64,000 nt of DNA, from the NCBI GenBank assembly GCA_033977085.1, contig CP138906.1, positions 4,216,001 to 4,280,000 on the forward strand. The letters run 5' to 3'. This document shows, piece by piece, positions 55,211 through 64,000 of the stretch (the first letter of the stretch is position 1; every line of letters begins with the position of its first letter). The position numbers and the translations under genes are program-made. Source of the stretch: Apirhabdus apintestini. GTDB lineage: Bacteria; Pseudomonadota; Gammaproteobacteria; Enterobacterales; Enterobacteriaceae. The notes under the pieces were generated by a model. The model made no database searches. It had not been told where the DNA came from and was given only the letters and a program-made list of their open reading frames with translations.

Positions 55211-55810
55211 TTACCCCGGCAGCCCGGTGCGGGCGAAGCTATTTCGTTCGAACAGGGCACCCACCATATTCACCAGCAGCGGGCGCGAAGCGCACCAGCC
55301 CGGAGCGATGCGCTGTGCATTGAGATAGCCAATAGCGCAGCCCACGGCAATTGCGCCTAAGCGTAGCGGCTGCGTCGTAATGCGACCCTGCGAAAGTTGG
55401 TGTTCCAGCCAGTCCAGACAGCCGCCCAATTCATCCCGCAACTGCAATAGCAGAACGTCTAATTGTTGCCCCGGCGAGCGCTGACGCTCACTGACCAGCC
55501 GCTCCGCCACGTTAATAATACCGTCGGCAAGCGCCTCTATCTGGCTTTCCCATCGCCTTCCAGCGCAATCGCCGGGAAGTAACGACGGCGTAGGATAAAT
55601 TTCTTCCAGATAATCGCTAATTACCGCAGAGCCAAACCAGCGCTCACCGCTGTCGGTGCACAATAATGGCATATGGCTCAGAGGATTCATTGCTGATATT
55701 TCCCCACCGGCGCGCTGTATATCAATCAACTCAAAAGGCATTTCTTTTTCAAGAAGCATTATTGAGATTTTACGCACGTGCGGACAAGTATAACGACCCA
55801 CAAGCTTCAT
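55211..55810 (-). CDS. yibF: Glutathione S-transferase family protein YibF
   Basis: A 199-residue GST-like protein with an N-terminal thioredoxin fold (MKLVGRYTCPHVRKISIMLLEKEMPFELI, here split by residues: start, CPHVRK, and EKEMPFEL) and an all-helical C-terminal domain (IAVGCAIGYLNAQRIAPGWC). It matches E. coli YibF (GstB) in length and position between selA and the mtl operon. The active-site Cys of CPHV differs from the Ser of E. coli (SPFV). The frame is intact. Confidence 0.88.
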   Translation of the reverse strand: MKLVGRYTCPHVRKISIMLLEKEMPFELIDIQRAGGEISAMNPLSHMPLLCTDSGERWFGSAVISDYLEEIYPTPSLLPGDCAGRRWESQIEALADGIINVAERLVSERQRSPGQQLDVLLLQLRDELGGCLDWLEHQLSQGRITTQPLRLGAIAVGCAIGYLNAQRIAPGWCASRPLLVNMVGALFERNSFARTGLPG

Positions 55811-56291
55811 AATAACGGCGCCTCCCGATTTAATACTACTTCACAAACCATGAATGTTGACGCCAGCCAGCGCCCGATTACCGACACACACTTAATTGTT
55901 AGTGAGGATTGCTGGCTCTGCCCGATATCGAAATAGTGGCTGAGCGACCTGCGCGCGCGGAAAGTATGGCGTATAACCCGAGATATCGCCCACGGCGGCG
56001 GTTTACAGGTTGAAAAACCATGCTATCAAGCTTTAAACGCCGGGATAGCTCGCGGATGACGCGTTACCATTCTGCGGATACCTCGCCGCGCGCCGTTGAG
56101 CACGGCCGTGAATAGATAATATTGACATGAACTCTCTCAGTGATAGGCACACCGTCAGGAGCAACGCTTTGCCAACCCTGCAGATATAACCATCGCCTGG
56201 CGAGGCATTCATATTAAGCATATGACTGGAAACGGTGCCTGCCTCCATCGGCGTTTATCACCCGTGCCGATGATATTTTTATAGGTACTTA
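55811..56291. other. Intergenic region upstream of the mtl control region
   Basis: About 480 bases with no supportable gene. In E. coli rhs and yibA-type accessory genes lie between yibF and mtlA; none is seen. Confidence 0.5.
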
Positions 56292-56467
56292 GGTGATTCA
56301 TCTCACATAAGTGACATAAACTCGATCAGCACAAATGTGACTCAAATCACATTGAGTGTCATGAAATGACAAATATTTCATCAGAATCGAGGGGATTGGC
56401 TATTTTTTGTGACCAAAATCACATCAATGCCCCCATTACCCCCTAATGTTTAGTGATTCATGTCACA
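56292..56467 (+). promoter_or_regulatory. Cluster of CRP sites upstream of mtlA
   Basis: Four near-consensus CRP sites precede mtlA: GGTGATTCATCTCACA (56292-56307), TGTGACTCAAATCACA (56336-56351), TGTGACCAAAATCACA (56408-56423) and AGTGATTCATGTCACA (56452-56467). The second and third match both half-sites perfectly. Multiple CRP sites are known in the E. coli mtlA promoter and give strong catabolite control. Confidence 0.9.
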
Positions 56468-56604
56468 CAAAATGGCACCATCTGGACAGTTTGCGTTTTC
56501 AGTGCCAGATTTCGCATCACGGACATCAGGCTGGCTTACCTGCCGCCTCATTAACAAAAAAGAAACGGGCTATTCCCGGCACGTACTCACATAAGGGGTG
56601 TTTT

Positions 56605-58514
56605 ATGTCATCCGATATCAAGATCAAAGTGCAGAGCTTTGGTCGTTTTCTTAGCAATATGGTGATGCCGAATATCGGCGCCTTTATCGCCTGGGGATTA
56701 TCACCGCACTCTTTATCCCTACCGGCTGGTTCCCGAACGAGACGATGGCAAAACTCGTAGGCCCGATGATCACGTATCTTCTGCCGCTGCTTATCGGCTA
56801 CACCGGCGGACGCCTGATTGGCGGCGAGCGCGGCGGCGTTGTCGGCGCTATCACAACCATGGGTGTTATCGTCGGCGCGGATATGCCCATGTTCCTCGGC
56901 TCAATGATTGCCGGCCCGCTGGGTGGATGGTGTATCAAGCGTTTCGATGCGCTAATTGACGGTAAAATTAAGTCCGGCTTTGAAATGCTGGTGAATAACT
57001 TCTCCGCCGGTATCATCGGGATGATCCTCGCCATTCTGGCTTTCATGGGTATCGGCCCGGCGGTTGAAGTGCTGTCGAAGATTTTGGCGGCTGGCGTTAG
57101 CTTTATGGTGGCGCACGATATGCTGCCTCTGGCGTCTATCTTCGTTGAACCAGCGAAGATTCTGTTCCTTAATAACGCGATCAACCACGGTATTTTCTCG
57201 CCGTTGGGTATCCAGCAGTCGCATGATATCGGCAAATCTATCTTCTTCCTGATTGAAGCAAACCCAGGTCCGGGCCTGGGCGTATTACTGGCCTACATGT
57301 TTTTGGCCGCGGTAGCGCCAAACAATCAGCCGGGGGTGCCGCAATTATTCACTTCCTTGGCGGTATCCACGAAATTTACTTCCCCTACGTATTGATGAAT
57401 CCTCGTCTGATTATCGCCGTTATTCTGGGCGGAATGAGCGGTGTATTCACTCTGAGCGTTCTGAACGGCGGCTTAGTTTCTCCGGCATCTCCGGGTTCTA
57501 TTCTGGCAGTACTGGCCATGACGCCAAAGGGGCTTACTTCGCCAATATTGCCGCTATTGCGGTGGCTCTGGTGGTTTCTTTCGTTGTTTCCGCTATTTTG
57601 CTGAAAACCAGTAAGGTTAAAGAAGAAGACGATATTGATGCCGCAACTCGCCGCATGCAGGCGATGAAAGCGCAATCAAAAGGCGGCACAGCCACTGCTG
57701 AGACTGCAGCAGGCGATTTGAGCCACGTGCGTAAAATTATCGTGGCCTGCGATGCGGGCATGGGATCCAGCGCCATGGGCGCCGGCGTACTGCGCAAAAA
57801 GTGCAGGATGCAGGGTTGACCGCGATTTCTGTAACTAACTGCGCGATTAATAACCTGCCTGGCGACGTTGACCTGGTCATTACGCACCGCGATCTCACCG
57901 AGCGCGCAATGCGTCAGGCGCCGCACGCACAGCACATTTCCCTTAATAACTTCCTCGACAGCGGGCTGTATAACGATTTGACCGAACGTCTGGTCGCCGC
58001 GCAGCATCCGGCAACGCAGGAAGCCCCCGCGATTGCCAGCGCTCCTCAACAAACCGAGGTCAACGCAGAAGCTGGCAATCTGTTTACGCTGGGCGCGAAC
58101 AATGTCTTCCTCGGTCGCCAGGCAGCCACTAAAGAAGAGGCTATCCGCTTCGCCGGCGAACAACTGGTGAAAGGCGGCTACGTGGAGCCGGAATACGTTG
58201 ATGCCATGCTGGAGCGTGAGAAATTAACCCCGACCTATCTCGGTGAATCCATCGCCGTTCCACACGGTACGATAGAAGCGAAAGATAAGGTGCTTAAAAC
58301 CGGCGTTGTTTTCTGCCAGTATCCGCAGGGTGTAAGGTTTGGTGAAGAAGAAGACGAGATTGCCCGGCTGGTTATTGGTATCGCCGCCCGCAATAACGAA
58401 CATATCCAGGTGATTACCAGCCTGACTAATGCACTGGATGATGACACAGTGATCGAACGCCTGGCGAACACCACCAGCGTGGACGAAGTACTCGCGCTGC
58501 TGTCTGGAAAATAA
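56605..58514 (+). CDS. mtlA: Mannitol PTS permease EIICBA, MtlA (four frameshifts)
   Basis: The mannitol-specific phosphotransferase permease: an N-terminal membrane IIC domain (starts MSSDIKIKVQSFGRFL), a IIB domain with the phospho-Cys loop VACDAGMGSSAMGA, and a C-terminal IIA domain with the phospho-His in IAVPHGT. Breaks at 56695 (G run), 57304 (T5), 57533 (G4) and 57800 (A5) are each repaired by one base in a homopolymer. The repaired length is about 637 residues, as in E. coli. It is the first gene of mtlADR. Confidence 0.96.
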
Positions 58515-58597
58515 GACCGTGCAGGCAGATCCGTTAACCCGGTTCTGCCTCACTGGCCGACGGTTCACAAAACGCTGATACCGTCGCAATGATTTTG

Positions 58598-58625
58598 GCG
58601 GTACCGGAGATAAATTCGGTACCGC
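58598..58625 (+). repeat. Intergenic hairpin between mtlA and mtlD
   Basis: A perfect 9-bp inverted repeat, GCGGTACCG / CGGTACCGC with a 10-base loop. There is no T-run, so it probably stabilises the mtlA message or reduces read-through. Confidence 0.65.
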
Positions 58626-58627
58626 GA

Positions 58628-58683
58628 CTCTCCCTGGGAGAGGGTTAGGGTGAGGAAACGCCTCATCCCAGCCCTCTCGGGTA
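58628..58683. repeat. Enterobacterial intergenic palindromic repeat
   Basis: An imperfect palindrome of the common form CTCTCCCTGGGAGAGGGTTAG, with arms GAGAGGGTTAGGGTGAGG and CCTCATCCCAGCCCTCTC around AAACG. Elements of this type (REP/PU-like) are scattered between genes in many enterics. It ends a few bases before the mtlD ribosome site. Confidence 0.75.
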
Positions 58684-58707
58684 ACAACATTGATGAAGGT
58701 GAATCAT

Positions 58708-59853
58708 ATGCAAGCATTACATTTTGGCGCAGGAAATATTGGCCGCGGATTTATCGGTAAATTACTGGCAGACGCGGGAGCCAGCCTCACCTTTGCGGAC
58801 GTTAACCCAACGGTGCTGGACGCGCTAAATGCCCGCCACAGCTATCAAGTCCACGTCGTCGGTGAGCAGGAGCAGGTGGATACCGTTTCCGACGTTAATG
58901 CAGTCAGCAGCATCGGCGACGATGTTGTGGCGCTCATTGCCGAGGTAGATTTAATTACCACCGCCGTTGGGCCCGTGGTACTGGAGCGCATCGCACCGAC
59001 TATCGCTAAAGGCCTGGAAAAACGCCGCGCGGCCGGAAATGAACGCCCTCTGAATATCATCGCCTGTGAAAATATGGTGCGTGGCACCACCCAGCTTAAA
59101 GGGCACGTCCTGAATGCGCTCAGCGCGGAAGGTAAAAGTTGGGCCGAAGCGCACGTAGGTTTCGTCGACTCCGCCGTCGATCGTATCGTTCCGCCTTCAG
59201 AATCCGCAGACAGCGATCCGCTGGCCGTCACGGTTGAAACATTCAGCGAATGGATTGTTGATAAAACGCAGTTTAAAGGCGCGCTACCGACGATTGCAGG
59301 CATGGAGCCGACCGATAATCTGATGGCGTTCGTAGAGCGTAAATTATTTACGCTCAATACCGGGCACGCGATTACCGCCTGGCTGGGACAGCAGGCCGGG
59401 CACCGCACCATTCGCGACGCCATTCTGGATGAATCAATCCGTGCCGTGGTGAAAGGCGCGATGGAAGAAAGCGGCGCGGTGCTAATTAAACGCTATGGGT
59501 TTGAACCAGCAAAACATGCGGCTTATATTCAAAAAATTCTGGGGCGCTTCGAAAACCCATACCTGAAAGACGACGTAGAACGCGTGGGCCGTCAGCCGCT
59601 GCGTAAACTGAGCGCCAGCGACCGTCTGATTAAACCGCTCCTCGGTACTCTGGAATACGGTCTGCCTCATAAAAACCTGGTAAAAGGCATTGCAGCCGGG
59701 CTGCGTTTCCACTGCGATCAGGATCCTCAGGCGCAGGAACTGGCGCAGCTTCTGGCGGAAAAAGGCCCGCGTGACGCGCTTGCGCAGATCTCCGGTCTGG
59801 ATGCCCAGAGCGACGTCGTTAATGACGTAGTCGCGTGCTATAACGCACAGTAA
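58708..59853 (+). CDS. mtlD: Mannitol-1-phosphate 5-dehydrogenase
   Basis: MtlD oxidises mannitol-1-phosphate to fructose-6-phosphate with NAD. The N-terminus MQALHFGAGNIGRGFIGKLL carries the dinucleotide-binding glycines, NIIACENMVRGTT is conserved, and the catalytic Lys region VERKLFTLNTGHA is present. I chose ATG 58708, because the E. coli protein starts there and AAGGTG lies upstream. The 381-residue frame is intact. Confidence 0.97.
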   Translation: MQALHFGAGNIGRGFIGKLLADAGASLTFADVNPTVLDALNARHSYQVHVVGEQEQVDTVSDVNAVSSIGDDVVALIAEVDLITTAVGPVVLERIAPTIAKGLEKRRAAGNERPLNIIACENMVRGTTQLKGHVLNALSAEGKSWAEAHVGFVDSAVDRIVPPSESADSDPLAVTVETFSEWIVDKTQFKGALPTIAGMEPTDNLMAFVERKLFTLNTGHAITAWLGQQAGHRTIRDAILDESIRAVVKGAMEESGAVLIKRYGFEPAKHAAYIQKILGRFENPYLKDDVERVGRQPLRKLSASDRLIKPLLGTLEYGLPHKNLVKGIAAGLRFHCDQDPQAQELAQLLAEKGPRDALAQISGLDAQSDVVNDVVACYNAQ

Positions 59854-59864
59854 TACCCTCATCA

Positions 59865-59886
59865 GGCGCGGCGGTCACGCCGCGCC
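59865..59886 (+). repeat. Hairpin between mtlD and mtlR
   Basis: A perfect 9-bp GC-only stem, GGCGCGGCG / CGCCGCGCC with loop GTCA, lies 12 bases after the mtlD stop. With no T-run it may be an attenuator or RNA-stability element that lowers mtlR expression. Confidence 0.65.
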
Positions 59887-59903
59887 CGGAGCTGATTGCT
59901 TAC

Positions 59904-60437
59904 ATGCAGGCACAAATGGAAGAAGTCCAGGCCTTTGAAAACCGCATTCTAGAGCGGCTTAACGCGGGCAGCAGCGTCAGGAGTTTGCTTATTGCCTCAG
60001 TTGATCTGCTGGCCGAGGCGGTTAATTTACTGGTCACGCAGGTATTTCGTAAAGATGACTATGCGGTGAAGTACGCCGTAGAACCGCTTTTAAGCGGCAG
60101 CGGACCGCTGGGCAATCTTTCCGTGCGTCTAAAGTTAATCTATGGTTTAGGCATGATAAGCCGCCGGGAATATGAAGACTGCGAGCTGTTAATGGCCCTG
60201 CGTGAAGAGCTAAATTATGACGGCAGCGACTACGCGTTTACCGACGACGAAATCCTGGGGCCGTTTGGCGAACTTCACTGCGTAACCACATTACCGCCAG
60301 CGCCTGCTATTGGCGACGATCCCGCACTGCTTGCGCTTCAACAGCAGCGTTATCAGCAGATAGTTCGCTCAACCATGGTGCTATCTCTCACCGAGCTCGA
60401 TTTCACACATCAGTATGAAAAAGCATTCCAAAAATAA
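59904..60437 (+). CDS. mtlR: Mannitol operon repressor MtlR
   Basis: MtlR represses the mtl operon; in E. coli it does not bind DNA on its own and works with HPr and other factors. The 177-residue helical protein has the conserved FENRILERLNAG, LLAEAVNLLVTQVFRKDDYAVKY (in two adjoining parts) and GNLSVRLKLIYGLG. It is slightly shorter than the E. coli protein. The frame is intact, and it completes mtlADR. Confidence 0.93.
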   Translation: MQAQMEEVQAFENRILERLNAGSSVRSLLIASVDLLAEAVNLLVTQVFRKDDYAVKYAVEPLLSGSGPLGNLSVRLKLIYGLGMISRREYEDCELLMALREELNYDGSDYAFTDDEILGPFGELHCVTTLPPAPAIGDDPALLALQQQRYQQIVRSTMVLSLTELDFTHQYEKAFQK

Positions 60438-60507
60438 TCGTTTTTCCCACGGCGCTTCGTCTGGTGTATCCTTATTCGCCCTGTTTACCTCACGTCGGCA
60501 TATACCC

Positions 60508-60869
60508 ATGAAAGAGATTGAAAAAACGAAATTAAACGCCTGAGCGACCGTCTGGACGCGATTCGACACCAGCAGGCTGCGATGTCTCTGGTTGAAAATG
60601 CGGATAAATACGCGGAACTGGAAAAAGAAAAAGAGACGCTGGAGCAAGAAATCGCGCGCCTGCATGAAGTACGCACTCAAAAGCTCAGCAAAGAAGCACA
60701 AAAACTCATGCAAATGCCTCATCGCCGCGCCATCACAAAGAAAGAGCAGGCGGATATGGGGAAACTGAAAAAGAGCGTGCGTGGGCTTGTTGTCGTGCAT
60801 CCAATGACCACGCTGGGCCGTGAAATGGGATTAGAAGAGATGACTGGTTTCGCCCGCACGCCTTTTTAA
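60508..60869 (+). CDS. yibL: YibL family ribosome-associated protein (frameshift)
   Basis: A 120-residue coiled-coil protein reported to associate with ribosomes in E. coli. It starts MKEIEK at 60508; one A in the A6 run near 60527 restores EKNEIKRLSDRLDAIRHQQ. The rest (KEQADMGKLKKSVRGLVVVH, GREMGLEEMTGFARTPF) is close to E. coli YibL. Its position after mtlR is conserved. Confidence 0.93.
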
Positions 60870-60931
60870 GCCCGCTGAGCGCGTAATCAGGCGCTTTTTC
60901 GCCGCAGATGCCGCAGATTGCGCTGGCTCAC

Positions 60932-61566
60932 TCATCCGAAGGCTTGCGCTCTCAGCGCCGGCCAAAAAGCCGGTGGGAAAAGCTTTCTATCTCGCCAGAA
61001 ATTCGCCGCGTCTGAATGGTCTTTGTCCAGTCTCGCGGATAACCCCGCTGCGCTTAGCAGGCGCTGGTATTGCTCATCGTCAAAAGGAAGATGCCAGGCG
61101 ATGGCTCCCGCTTCGTATACGCTGACATCGCTAACGCGAGAAACGCGTTCCAGCGGCACATCTGCGCTCACGCCTCCACCGGCGATCGTCCGATAAAGCC
61201 AGCCGGTTCTGACAGTGTCTTGCATAAGCTGCGAGATATCATCAATGTCGAAATGAAAGTTCAGTTTATAGCAGGGGGAACGCGGCTGAGTAACCTGAAT
61301 CAGCGTCTTTCCCCAGCGGAAAATATCGCCGATATTGACATTGTGCTCATCCAGCCCTTCGGTAGAAAGATTCTCACCAAATGCCGGGGCCGTAAAATGC
61401 TCAGCCAAAAGCGGGAAATCCCTGGCCCAGCGCTGATAGTGCTCGCGGGGATAATGACACAATGCACGGTCAATACCACCGTGTATGCCGCGCGCGGCCT
61501 CGGCCTGCTGATCGCCCTCCAGCCCAAGCGGCGTCAGCATTACTTCGCCATCAACCAGCCGCTTAT
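60932..61566 (-). pseudogene. yiiM: YiiM, MOSC-domain 6-N-hydroxylaminopurine resistance protein, 5' truncated
   Basis: YiiM is a molybdenum-cofactor MOSC protein that detoxifies hydroxylated purines. The preserved part has LGLEGDQQAEA, HGGIDRALCHYPREHY, FGENLSTEGL, GDIFRWGKTLIQVTQPRSPCYKL, with the Moco Cys, and the C-terminal 3-alpha domain. The IS removes about the first 29 residues. The IS end supplies an in-frame GTG (VDQFCTVGN), so a truncated protein might be made. In E. coli yiiM lies near cpxA, not next to yibL. Confidence 0.92.
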
Positions 61567-61652
61567 TGTTACCAACGGTGCAAAACTGATCCACCCCAGC
61601 GGTTGAAAACTGATCCAGGGGTTAATCTGCTCCTCTGAATACAGGGGAGCTT

Positions 61653-62671
<1,019 letters not shown>

Positions 62672-62675
<4 letters not shown>

Positions 62676-63453
62676 TGGTCGAACTACAACATCAACGGCT
62701 GATGGTGCTTGCTGAACAGCCCAGCTGGACAGCCTTATCGGCGCGGCGCCGGCACTGTCGCAACAGGCAGTGGATCAGGAATGGAGCTATATGGACTTCC
62801 TGGAGCACCTGCTACATGAGGAGAAACTGGCCCGGCATCAGCGTAAACAGGCGATGTACACGCGGATGGCAGCCTTCCCGGCGGTGAAGACGTTCGAGGA
62901 ATACGACTTCACCTTCGCCACCGGCGCACCTCAGAAGCAAATCCAGTCGCTGCGTTCCCTGAGCTTCATCGAACGTAACGAAAACATCGTGTTGCTGGGC
63001 CCCTCGGGCGTGGGGAAAACACATCTGGCGATAGCCATGGGCTACGAGGCAGTACGGGCGGGCATCAAGGTTCGCTTCACAACAGCAGCGGACCTGCTGT
63101 TACAGCTGTCGACTTCCCAGCGTCAGGGGCGTTACAAAACGACACTCAATCGCGGTGTCATGGCCCCCAAACTGCTCATCATCGACGAAATAGGCTATCT
63201 GCCGTTCAGCCAGGAAGAGGCAAAGCTGTTCTTCCAGGTCATTGCCAAACGTTACGAAAAGAGCGCGATGATCCTGACCTCTAACCTGCCGTTCGGGCAG
63301 TGGGACCAGACGTTCGCGGGTGATGCAGCCCTGACATCGGCAATGCTGGACCGGATCTTACATCACTCACACGTAGTCCAGATAAAAGGAGAGAGCTATC
63401 GACTGAAGCAGAAACGAAAGGCCGGGGTTATAGCGGAAGCTAATCCTGAGTAA
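62672..63453 (+). CDS. istB: IS21-family helper ATPase IstB
   Basis: Same sequence as the other copies. The native ATG is at 62672, with an extra C just before it compared with the copy at base 73. The frame is shifted near 62720, leaving an open part from 62770. The AAA+ motifs are intact. Confidence 0.92.
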
Positions 63454-63521
63454 GCAAGGTGGATCAATATTAGACCGTTGGTGGTGACGGTAAGTGGATC
63501 ACTTTTTACCCGTTGTTGACA

Positions 63522-63992
63522 ACCGTCATGATGAGTACCAGCACGCTTGCCATTGCGCCGGAAATTTGTGTCATAAATGTGGTCGCGAAGGTCATCATAT
63601 GTTCGGTGTCGATATGTTCCAGAAGGCGAGCGGGGAAAGTCGCAGATGTAAGAAAGGAGCCTGCCGCTCCAGTTCGATTATCTTATGGGTCAGCATTTGG
63701 TTGTACTGAGGCAGCGTGGCAATAAACTCATTCATCGAGGAAGCAAGTATGCCGAGGATAGAAGATAGGACGATCAGCATACCAATCATAACCAGTGTGA
63801 TAGCAAGCGTGCGGTTTAGCCCGCGGTGAATAAGCATGACAACCAGCGGGTTCAATACAATGACAAAAAAATGGCCAGCAGCAGTGAGACAATGATGTCG
63901 GAGGCATTGTGTATACCGGCAAGAATAATCACCAGTGCGGCCAGTTTAAGTAGAATATGCAGGCCGGTGGTTTGGGGGTCGGGCGTCGCCAT
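63522..63992 (-). pseudogene. yhhT: YhhT, AI-2E/PerM-family transporter, N-terminal fragment
   Basis: The first 157 or so residues of a YhhT-like membrane permease. It starts MATPDPQTTGLHILLKLAAL at 63992 and matches E. coli YhhT (LLKLASLVVILAGIH). Breaks near 63873 (T7 to T6 restores AIFFVIVLNPLVV) and 63635 (C5 to C4 restores SPARLLEHIDTEHMMTF) are homopolymer losses. The gene is cut by the IS at 63521 within GAMASVLVLIMT. In E. coli yhhT lies far from the mtl region. Confidence 0.9.
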
Positions 63993-64000
63993 TGGCGCTC

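Noticed and set aside
56446..56604. Longer start for mtlA at 56446
   Set aside because: The extension runs through a CRP site and has no similarity to MtlA; the conserved start MSSDIK at 56605 has a ribosome site AAGGGG upstream.

Overview
The window comes from an enteric gammaproteobacterium of the Enterobacteriaceae that is not Escherichia itself. The backbone keeps the E. coli gene order of the dpp to mtl region: dppBA, proK tRNA, eptB, yhjX, tag, ghrB, yiaF, glyS, glyQ, wecH, bax, avtA, aldB, yiaY, selBA, yibF, mtlADR, yibL. Protein similarity to E. coli, judged by eye, is that of a related genus. I cannot name the genus.

Layout. 1-922: right part of an IS21-family (IS100-like) element cutting dppB. 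923-7687: dppB remnant, dppA, tRNA-Pro, eptB, a small ppGpp-hydrolase-like HD gene and yhjX with a recognisable YpdB site. 8440-28780: a 20 kb surface-adhesion island, all on the minus strand, holding a YadA-type trimeric autotransporter, a LuxR-type regulator, an alpha (CS1/Tcf-like) chaperone-usher fimbrial operon, a full Tad/Flp pilus locus and a membrane-anchored ToxR/CadC-like regulator. 29772-36061: tag, then a 2-ketogluconate (kgu/ptxS-type) catabolic operon ending in ghrB, with a perfect PtxS-like operator palindrome. 36176-46379: yiaF, a fluoride riboswitch with crcB/fluC, glyQS, wecH, a secreted EEP-family hydrolase, bax and avtA. 46755-58514: aldB split by a second IS100-like copy with a 5-bp target duplication, then yiaY, selAB, yibF and mtlA with a cluster of CRP sites. 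58708-64000: mtlD, mtlR, yibL, a truncated yiiM, a third IS copy and a truncated yhhT.

Most genes carry one or more apparent frameshifts. Nearly all those I worked out are repaired by one base, most often added to a short homopolymer (for example A6 to A5, C5 to C4), and they hit the essential genes glyS and glyQ as hard as accessory genes. I read them mainly as sequencing or consensus errors rather than gene decay, and describe those genes as single loci with the break noted. Real gene losses here are the four IS-interrupted genes (dppB, aldB, yiiM, yhhT).

How it works together. The adhesion island could let the cell build three kinds of surface appendage, each close to its own regulator. 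The kgu operon would import 2-ketogluconate, phosphorylate it and reduce it to a pentose-phosphate pathway intermediate, under a LacI-type repressor. The IS copies are the main visible force reshaping the chromosome: the third lacks a matching target duplication and lies between two genes that are far apart in E. coli.
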